From positions 248,001-312,000 of the forward strand of contig CADCLG010000001.1 in NCBI GenBank assembly GCA_902802305.1: DNA of 64,000 bases, in the 5' to 3' direction. Position 1 is the stretch's first letter. Every line of letters starts with the position of its first letter. This document shows positions 58,443-64,000 of the stretch, piece after piece. The translations under genes were made by a program, and so were the position numbers. Under the pieces are notes generated by a model. That model saw nothing but the letters and a program-made list of their open reading frames with translations, had not been told where the DNA came from and ran no database searches. The DNA is from an uncultured Spirochaetaceae bacterium (GTDB lineage: Bacteria > Spirochaetota > Spirochaetia > Treponematales > Treponemataceae).

Positions 58443-60302
58443 ATGGGTAGGTTTGAGATAAAAGATGATTTTTATCTGGATGGAAAAAAGTTCAAGATTA
58501 TTTCGGGAGCCCTTCATTATTTTAGGGTAAGGCCGGAATACTGGCAGGACAGACTTGAAAAATTAAAGAACTTTGGCTGCAACACAGTAGAAACTTATAT
58601 TCCCTGGAACTTTCATGAGCCGGAAAAAGGCGAGTTTTTATGGGAGGGCGATCGGGATTTTGTAAGGTTTATTGAAATTGCTGAGTCGCTTGGTTTGTAT
58701 ATTATTATCCGTCCTTCTCCTTTTATCTGTGCTGAATGGGAGTTTGGAGGTCTTCCTTACTGGCTTTTACGTGAGGATGGCATGAAGCTTCGTTCTTCTT
58801 ATGGACCTTATCTGGAGCATGTAAAAGACTATTATAATCAGCTTATTCCTCGTCTTGTACCTCATCAAATTGACAGAGGCGGAAAAATAATTCTTGTACA
58901 AATTGAAAATGAATATGGTTATTTTGGACGGGATAAAAAGTATTTGCAATTTCTGGCAGATTGTCTACGGGAGCAGGGCATAACTGTTCCATTTGTAACT
59001 TCTGATGGTCCCTGGGGCTGGGCCTTAAAAAATGGTTCTATACCGGACGCCCTTCCTACCGCTAATTTTGGTTCAAAGGCAGCAATGCAGTTTGGAGCAC
59101 TCAGACGCAAGGGAAGAAAAAATGGTCCGCTCATGTGTATGGAGTTCTGGGCCGGCTGGTTTGATGCCTGGGGAAATGGTGGACATAAAAAATCGAATCT
59201 GGAGCAGAATAAAAAAGATCTCATCTACATGCTGGAAAATGGTAATGTGAATTTTTATATGTTCCACGGCGGAACTAATTTTGGCTTTATGAACGGGTCA
59301 AATTATTATACAAAGCTTACTCCCGATACAACTTCTTATGATTATGATGCAGTCTTGAGCGAATGTGGCGATATTACGGAAAAATACAAAGTTCTTCACG
59401 ATGTGGTAAAGGTTTATAATCCGGGCGTGGTAACAAAACAGCTTACGCTTTCTACTAAAATCCAGAAAAAATCTTTTGGGAAAATTCCCCTCTGCAAGGC
59501 GACCGGACTTTTTGAAAATTTGGAAAAACTTTCTTCTCCTTCTGTCAGTGAAAATCCTCTTAGTATGGAAAAACTGGGAGTTGGAAGTGGTTATGTTCTT
59601 TATAAAAGCAAGCTGGATTGTTCTGATGGGGAAGACAAGGTAAAAATTAAGTTTAACTCGGCAAATGACCGTTTGATTGGATTTTTGGGTTCAGACAAAG
59701 GTCGGCAGAATTTACAAAACTTACAAAATTTACAGAATTTACAGAACTTACAGAAGGTTTTTACGCTTTTTGACAGGGAAATTGCTAAGGGAGCGACTTT
59801 TTCTGATATCAACAAATCGGACGCTGGTGAAAAGGTCCTTTACATTCTGGCAGAAAATCTTGGAAGGGTGAACTTTGGCGGAAGAATCAAAAAGCAGCAA
59901 AAGGGAATTACGGGCGACGTAAAAATAAAGGGAAAGTGCGTGAAAAACTGGCAGGCTTATCCTCTTTCTTTTGATACTGAGCAGATGGAAAAGCTTGATT
60001 TTAATGCTGGGTACACAAAGGGATTGCCGGGCTTTTATCTTTTTGAGTTTGATTATGAGCCGGAGAATGAAAACGAATCCAATATTTATATGGATACTTT
60101 TCTTGATTTTTCCGGTTGGGGAAAAGGTTTTGCTTATATCAATGGTTTTAATCTTGGCCGTTACTGGAATATCGGTCCACAGAAAAGACTTTACATTCCG
60201 GGACCGCTTTTGAAAAAAGGAAAAAACACAATCATCCTTTTTGAGAGCGAAGGCATAACTTCTGATTCAATAGAATTATGCGACGCTCCAGATTTAGGAT
60301 GA
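58443..60302 (+). CDS. GH35 beta-galactosidase
   Basis: A 619-residue glycoside hydrolase family 35 enzyme. The N-terminal TIM barrel starts with KKFKIISGALHYFRV. The acid/base is Glu157 in QIENEYG, and the nucleophile is Glu234 in CMEFWAGWFDAWG; GGTNFGFMNG is a further signature. Residues from about 350 form the beta-rich C-terminal domains, ending with a GWGKGFAYINGFNLGRYWNIGPQKRLYIPG galactose-binding-like motif. No signal peptide is present, so it acts on imported galactosides. Residues near 423-437 are a Leu-Gln-Asn triplet array encoded by a 9-bp tandem repeat, which may be variable. AGAGG precedes the ATG, and the gene may share an mRNA with the exporter. Confidence 0.95.
   Translation: MGRFEIKDDFYLDGKKFKIISGALHYFRVRPEYWQDRLEKLKNFGCNTVETYIPWNFHEPEKGEFLWEGDRDFVRFIEIAESLGLYIIIRPSPFICAEWEFGGLPYWLLREDGMKLRSSYGPYLEHVKDYYNQLIPRLVPHQIDRGGKIILVQIENEYGYFGRDKKYLQFLADCLREQGITVPFVTSDGPWGWALKNGSIPDALPTANFGSKAAMQFGALRRKGRKNGPLMCMEFWAGWFDAWGNGGHKKSNLEQNKKDLIYMLENGNVNFYMFHGGTNFGFMNGSNYYTKLTPDTTSYDYDAVLSECGDITEKYKVLHDVVKVYNPGVVTKQLTLSTKIQKKSFGKIPLCKATGLFENLEKLSSPSVSENPLSMEKLGVGSGYVLYKSKLDCSDGEDKVKIKFNSANDRLIGFLGSDKGRQNLQNLQNLQNLQNLQKVFTLFDREIAKGATFSDINKSDAGEKVLYILAENLGRVNFGGRIKKQQKGITGDVKIKGKCVKNWQAYPLSFDTEQMEKLDFNAGYTKGLPGFYLFEFDYEPENENESNIYMDTFLDFSGWGKGFAYINGFNLGRYWNIGPQKRLYIPGPLLKKGKNTIILFESEGITSDSIELCDAPDLG
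59709..59753 (+). repeat. Five-copy 9-bp tandem repeat inside GH35 gene
   Basis: Units AATTTACAA, AACTTACAA, AATTTACAG, AATTTACAG and AACTTACAG follow each other without gaps. Each encodes one Asn-Leu-Gln triplet, so copy-number change would keep the reading frame. Confidence 0.92.
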
Positions 60303-60320
60303 TCTTTTTCTGAACTAAAA

Positions 60321-61424
60321 CTAGAAAGGCAGTGTAATTGAAATACCTGTGGAGAAGTTGATTCCCTGAGCAAGGCTTTCCTTGAATGTCATTTTGTCGT
60401 AACCTTCAGCTGCTTTATAGTGTGTGTAAGAAATATCCTGTACAAGCGAGCCATAAACAGAACCCAATCTAACTTTTGGAGTCTGGAAGGAAACGCCGAA
60501 AATACCAGGGAAGATTGGAGCTTGAACCATCTTATCTGTTCCAAAAAGGGCTTGCGGCTGTGAAGCAACTGTTCCTGTTGAAAGAACCACACCGGCATAG
60601 AATGAAATATAATCATTCAAATGAAGGGTAAGACAGATTGGAAGATTGAAGGTATTAAATAAGCTTCCAATTTCAAAGTTTGTGTAGGATTGAATAGGGT
60701 AAGTATATCTTACCATAATACCAGGATTTATAGACCATAAGTTAAGCTGGAATTCGGTTTGCAAAGTTCCACCCTTAGGCCAGAAACCAAACTGATTTGA
60801 AGGTGTGTAGAAGCTCCAGTCCAGATAGCCGTTGAAATTAAAGTAAACGCTGGCATTTTTATAACGTTTCATTGAATTTGCGTTAGAAGATTTTGAACCT
60901 GAGGAAGAAGTTGTTGTTGATGGTGTGTTAGTCGTTGTCGGTGTATCTGGTTTTTGTGAAGTAGAGGCCACACTATCATTTATAATTCTTCCTGCGCAGT
61001 AATAATGAGACTGCCAGTATGGTTCTGAAAGTTTTGAAATAATTACTCCTGTGCGGGGACCATCACTTGCACTGTTCAGCATCTGATTGTTTCCGAGATA
61101 GATTCCTACGTGAGAAATACTTGAGCCGACAGCAAAGAAAACTAAATCACCTGCTTTGCGTTCACTATCTGAAATTCTTGTTGAAATTTTGTACATTTCG
61201 GCGGCTGTTCTTGGAAGTGATATTCCGGCATCCCTAGCGGCAACGTAAACAAAACCAGAACAGTCCATTCCGCTTCGCGAAGAGCCACCATCACGATAAG
61301 GAACACCCATATAAGCTTTTGCGCATTGAATAAATTTATCCCGTAAAGAATCAGCTGCAAAAGCGCAGTTGCCAGAAATTAAAATCAAAATAAATACATT
61401 AAGAAATAATTTTTTACATTTCAT
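60321..61424 (-). CDS. NlpC/P60 hydrolase fused to barrel-like C-terminal domain
   Basis: A 367-residue exported protein. The start is the ATG at 61424, because GGGAG lies 5 nt upstream; a longer frame begins 6 codons earlier. The signal peptide ends SGNCAFAA. Residues about 24-145 are an NlpC/P60 domain with catalytic Cys in GMDCSGFVYVAA and His in ISHVGIYLGNNQML, so it should cleave peptidoglycan peptides. A Thr/Ser/Pro linker (about 155-180) follows. The last 185 residues have amphipathic strands with many Tyr and Phe, ending GISITLPF, which resembles an outer-membrane barrel. The fusion is unusual. It converges with the GH35 gene. Confidence 0.85.
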   Translation of the reverse strand: MKCKKLFLNVFILILISGNCAFAADSLRDKFIQCAKAYMGVPYRDGGSSRSGMDCSGFVYVAARDAGISLPRTAAEMYKISTRISDSERKAGDLVFFAVGSSISHVGIYLGNNQMLNSASDGPRTGVIISKLSEPYWQSHYYCAGRIINDSVASTSQKPDTPTTTNTPSTTTSSSGSKSSNANSMKRYKNASVYFNFNGYLDWSFYTPSNQFGFWPKGGTLQTEFQLNLWSINPGIMVRYTYPIQSYTNFEIGSLFNTFNLPICLTLHLNDYISFYAGVVLSTGTVASQPQALFGTDKMVQAPIFPGIFGVSFQTPKVRLGSVYGSLVQDISYTHYKAAEGYDKMTFKESLAQGINFSTGISITLPF

Positions 61425-61534
61425 AAAAACTCCCGTAAACAATGTTCGGCTAATTATAATTTAAAATTTCATAAAATTATATCATAAAACTATAGAAACA
61501 AAAACAAAAAAATGATAAAATTAAGTTATCAATT

Positions 61535-61608
61535 GGGGAATTAGCTCAGTTGGCTAGAGCACCGGCTTTGCAAGCCGGGTGTCAGGGGTTCAAATCCCCT
61601 ATTCTCCA
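61535..61608 (+). tRNA. tRNA-Ala (anticodon UGC)
   Basis: A 74-nt cloverleaf without encoded CCA. The acceptor arms GGGGAAT and ATTCTCC pair with a G3-U70 wobble, the main identity element of alanine tRNAs. The D arm contains AGCTCAGTTGG, the anticodon stem is CCGGC/GCCGG with loop TTTGCAA (anticodon at 61569-61571), and the T arm is AGGGG TTCAAAT CCCCT. The adenine methyltransferase gene starts 14 nt downstream with only a short T tract between. A TGATAAAAT box at 61513-61521 could be the promoter. Confidence 0.97.
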
Positions 61609-61622
61609 ATCTTTTTTTTCTT

Positions 61623-63527
61623 GTGAATATTGAACAAAAGCTTTGTGAAGAGTTAAAAATTTCCCCCGCAACATTAAAAAACTGGCAGAAAGAAAAACTG
61701 ATACCACCACTTCCTGCAGAGTTAACCGGTGATTATCTGAAGCAAATCAGGCAAAATACCAAAAATAAACTTTCTTCCCGCGCAAATAGAAGTCTCTCTT
61801 CAAAAAAACAGACCCTTCATCACGGTCTTACATCGCCAGAACGCAAAAAGCTTTTATCCAGCCTTGTACAGCTTTATGAAGCTTCAAAACTTACTCCCGA
61901 AGAGGCCGTTTTTTCTCTCTGTTACCGTTGCCTTGTCTGTGAAAATCTACTCGAATCATCTTTTTTGTCTGACACTTTTATTACCCGTCAAATGCTTGAA
62001 TGGAAAAAATCTCTGGAAGAAAAAGCAGAGGCTTCGAAAAGTCCGCTAAATCCTTCACTTTTTGATGCTTTTTTTATTTCTAATGAAGATGACGATTTAA
62101 TTGGTGCCTTTTATCAGTCGATTCTCAGCCTTTCAAAAAAATCAGGCAGCGGAAGCTTTTATACTCCCCAATCACTTTTGAAAGATATTCATATTCCTTC
62201 CAATAAATCTGTTTATGACCCCTGCTGTGGAAGTGGAAACATCCTGCTTAAAGTTCTTTCAAAAAATCATCAGCCGGACTTAATTTTTGCTTCGGATATA
62301 GATGAAATTGCTCTAAAAATCTGCCGCGTTAATCTTGTTCTATTTTTTCATAATCCTGATATTAAGGCAAAGATTTTTTATCGTGATTTTATTTTTCTGC
62401 CCGATAAGGAGCTTGCTTGTGCAAATACTGACAAAACTCTTTACGATTATATTATTACAAATCCGCCTTGGGGGGCTGTTTTTTCTGCCAACCAAAAAAC
62501 TTTATTAAAAGAAAAATATCCCCTCTTGAAAACATCAGAAAGCTTTTCTCTCTGCCTTTACAATGCTTTTTTTTCTCTTTCTGAAAAAGCAAGTCTGTAT
62601 TTTTTTCTTCCAAAATCTTTTCTCAATGTTTCAAAACACAAAAAAATCCGCCAGTTTTTGCTTGAACAGAATTGCAGCCTGAAAATATGTGATTTTGGAA
62701 ATGCTTTTAAGGGGGTTGTTTCCCAGACGATTTTGCTAAAGCTTGAAAAATGCATTGATAAAGACTGGAAAAATAAAGAAAGGAAAATTGAAAGCTCAGC
62801 TGGAATAATTCCACAAGAAAGCATTCTTCCTCCTGATTATTTTATTCCTCTTTTTCCACCTGATAAGCTTTTTATAAATCAAAAGCTTTTGGAGAGATTA
62901 TCCTATATTACTCTTAAAAATCAGGCTATTTTTGGCATGGGAATTGTTACCGGCAATAATAAAGCTGTTTTCAGGCAGAAAAAGTCAGATACTTCAAGTG
63001 ATTCAGGTGATTCAGATGAAAGTGCAGATAGGGTAGCTTTAAAAAAAGAGCCTGTTTATCGTGGCAAAGATATTCAGCCTTATCAACTTAGTGAAACAAA
63101 TCTCAAAATACAATTTAATAGGGATGATTTTCAGCAGTCGGCTCCAGAAAAACTCTACCGTCAGAAAAAAATAGTTTATCGTTTTATAGCAGATCATCCA
63201 ATTTGTTGTATTGATGAAAAAGGCTGCCTTTTTTTGAACAGTGCCAATTTTTTCATTCCATCACAGGAACTGAATTATCCCTGGGAAAGCATAGTTTGTC
63301 TTTTTAACAGCAGTTTTTATGCGGAATATTATAAAAATACCTTTGCAAGTTTAAAAATTTTACGTTCTCATCTGGAAAAGCTGCCTCTTTTTTTATTTAC
63401 ACAAGACCAGCACAAACAGTTAAAAGAGCTTTATGACAAGGCTAATAGTGATTTTCCACAAAAAAATCAAATTCAGGCCGAGATTGATGACCTTTTGCGC
63501 CACTTTTTGTGTCCAACCTCTAAATAG
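61623..63527 (+). CDS. TaqI-like adenine DNA methyltransferase
   Basis: A 634-residue N6-adenine methyltransferase starting at GTG, 14 nt after tRNA-Ala and without a ribosome-binding site. Residues about 1-40 resemble a small helix-turn-helix (LKISPATLKNWQKEKLIPP). The methyltransferase core has GSFYTPQSLLKDI, motif I VYDPCCGSGNILLKV and motif IV NPPWGAVF. From about residue 440 a TaqI-like specificity domain follows, with YRGKDIQPY, KKIVYRFIADHP and LKILRSHLEKLPL. No endonuclease gene adjoins it, so it is an orphan methylase or part of a solitary type IIG-like system lacking a nuclease domain. It may modify the host for regulation or protection. Confidence 0.85.
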   Translation: MNIEQKLCEELKISPATLKNWQKEKLIPPLPAELTGDYLKQIRQNTKNKLSSRANRSLSSKKQTLHHGLTSPERKKLLSSLVQLYEASKLTPEEAVFSLCYRCLVCENLLESSFLSDTFITRQMLEWKKSLEEKAEASKSPLNPSLFDAFFISNEDDDLIGAFYQSILSLSKKSGSGSFYTPQSLLKDIHIPSNKSVYDPCCGSGNILLKVLSKNHQPDLIFASDIDEIALKICRVNLVLFFHNPDIKAKIFYRDFIFLPDKELACANTDKTLYDYIITNPPWGAVFSANQKTLLKEKYPLLKTSESFSLCLYNAFFSLSEKASLYFFLPKSFLNVSKHKKIRQFLLEQNCSLKICDFGNAFKGVVSQTILLKLEKCIDKDWKNKERKIESSAGIIPQESILPPDYFIPLFPPDKLFINQKLLERLSYITLKNQAIFGMGIVTGNNKAVFRQKKSDTSSDSGDSDESADRVALKKEPVYRGKDIQPYQLSETNLKIQFNRDDFQQSAPEKLYRQKKIVYRFIADHPICCIDEKGCLFLNSANFFIPSQELNYPWESIVCLFNSSFYAEYYKNTFASLKILRSHLEKLPLFLFTQDQHKQLKELYDKANSDFPQKNQIQAEIDDLLRHFLCPTSK

Positions 63528-63571
63528 CTTTGTTTAAAACTAAACAAATTGATTAAAACTGAATTAATTTT

Positions 63572-63600
63572 TTTACAATTATAAATTTCTGCTGTATAAT
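63572..63600 (+). promoter_or_regulatory. Promoter of cheR (leaderless type)
   Basis: TTTACA (63572-63577) and TATAAT (63595-63600) are 17 nt apart; TG precedes the -10 box directly. The ATG at 63607 is 6 nt after it, so the mRNA would begin at the start codon. Confidence 0.65.
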
Positions 63601-63606
63601 GGGTGT

Positions 63607-64000
63607 ATGTTAGAGATTTTAAGCGATATAGATTATGAAAAATTCCGTAAACTAATTTATGATGAGAGCGGAATTACCTTTTCTGCAACGAATCGTTCTA
63701 TTCTTGATGGAAGAATAAAAGAACTGTTACGTAAGAAAAATATTGCTACACCTGCAGAATATTATCAGTTAGTTACTCACAATTCTGATGAAATGAAAGA
63801 AATGTTGGATTCAATCACAACGAATCTTACCCGTTTTTTTAGAAATCAGCCGCATTTTGATGCTTTTATTAATTATGTCATACCAAATGTTTTGGAGCGA
63901 AAAAAAGCTTCATCCTTTGATAAGACTGTAAAAATCTGGAGTGCAGGTTGTTCTACTGGAGAAGAGCCTTTAACAATATCCATGATTTTAAAGGAGATTC
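63607..64000 (+). CDS. cheR: Chemotaxis protein methyltransferase CheR, N-terminal part
   Basis: The first 131 codons of CheR; the rest is beyond the window. CheR methylates glutamates of chemoreceptors with SAM and supports adaptation in chemotaxis. YEKFRKLIYDESGITFSATNRSILDGRIKELLRKKN is the typical N-terminal helical domain. TNLTRFFRNQPHFDAF, then IWSAGCSTGEEPLTISM (SAM motif), are conserved. It suits a motile spirochaete. No Shine-Dalgarno sequence precedes the ATG, and a good promoter ends 6 nt upstream. Confidence 0.95.
   Translation, partial: MLEILSDIDYEKFRKLIYDESGITFSATNRSILDGRIKELLRKKNIATPAEYYQLVTHNSDEMKEMLDSITTNLTRFFRNQPHFDAFINYVIPNVLERKKASSFDKTVKIWSAGCSTGEEPLTISMILKEI

Noticed and set aside
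54972..58517. Long minus-strand open frames opposite the ABC exporter genes
   Set aside because: The plus-strand exporters have all family motifs; the minus frames are rich in Asn, Ile and Ser shadows of that code.
1..64000. Prophage or integrative element covering part of the window
   Set aside because: No structural phage genes, integrase of tyrosine type, or conjugation genes are visible; only one IS and a small recombinase are present.

Overview
The window is most likely a chromosomal segment of a gut or rumen Treponema (Spirochaetota). The evidence is an AT-rich genome with many outer-membrane and lipoprotein genes (MKK-type signal peptides, spirochaete-style lipoboxes), BspA-type leucine-rich repeat surface proteins, pyruvate formate-lyase fermentation, and two GH94 phosphorylases for beta-linked disaccharides. 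The exact species cannot be read from the sequence. There are no rRNA genes, no CRISPR array and no prophage; one tRNA (Ala, UGC) is present. No stretch longer than about 300 bases lacks a gene.

Layout. 1-3.6 kb: the tail of a DUF4143-type ATPase, two convergent paralogous outer-membrane proteins whose ribosome-binding/start regions form an exact 39-bp inverted repeat, a GC-rich structured element and a serine recombinase of the DNA-invertase type. 3.6-8.3 kb: a large unknown treponemal protein, a DUF2804 protein and a metallo-beta-lactamase/beta-CASP RNase. 8.4-18.1 kb: pyruvate formate-lyase, RluA-type pseudouridine synthase, a C_GCAxxG_C_C protein, a clostripain-family lipoprotein with an Asp/Tyr-rich head, the PFL-activating enzyme, an aldehyde dehydrogenase and an M30-like metalloprotease lipoprotein. 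18.2-22.3 kb: an Ig-like lipoprotein, gatB, and a complete IS3/IS150-type insertion sequence sitting in the loop of the gatB terminator. 22.5-28.6 kb: a sugar ABC importer (binding protein plus two permeases, no ATPase) followed by a GH94 phosphorylase. 28.8-36.7 kb: two large surface lipoproteins and a family 2 glycosyltransferase.

36.7-43.8 kb: Na/Pi cotransporter, LysM/M23 peptidase, RlmE, an SDR epimerase and a clear cellobiose phosphorylase. 43.8-47.5 kb: a 1232-residue lipoprotein joining eight YYNTTDGCSY-type modules, collagen-like Gly-X-Y linkers and BspA leucine-rich repeats. 47.6-51 kb: small unknown genes, a PflX-type radical SAM protein and TatD. 51-54.7 kb: a compact defence cluster with a Phd/VapC-type toxin-antitoxin pair, a BsuBI/PstI-like restriction-modification pair and an XRE regulator. 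54.9-60.3 kb: a heterodimeric ABC exporter and a GH35 beta-galactosidase with a 9-bp tandem repeat. 60.3-64 kb: an NlpC/P60 hydrolase fused to a barrel-like C-terminus, tRNA-Ala, a second adenine methyltransferase and the start of cheR.

How the genes fit together. Oligosaccharides would be imported by the ABC system and split phosphorolytically inside the cell by the GH94 enzymes, which saves ATP. Pyruvate formate-lyase and its activase then give acetyl-CoA and formate. Several genes appear to be read from promoters whose -10 box lies only 5-11 nt before the start codon with no Shine-Dalgarno sequence, so leaderless translation may be common here. Functions are inferred from sequence reading only; no database search was run.
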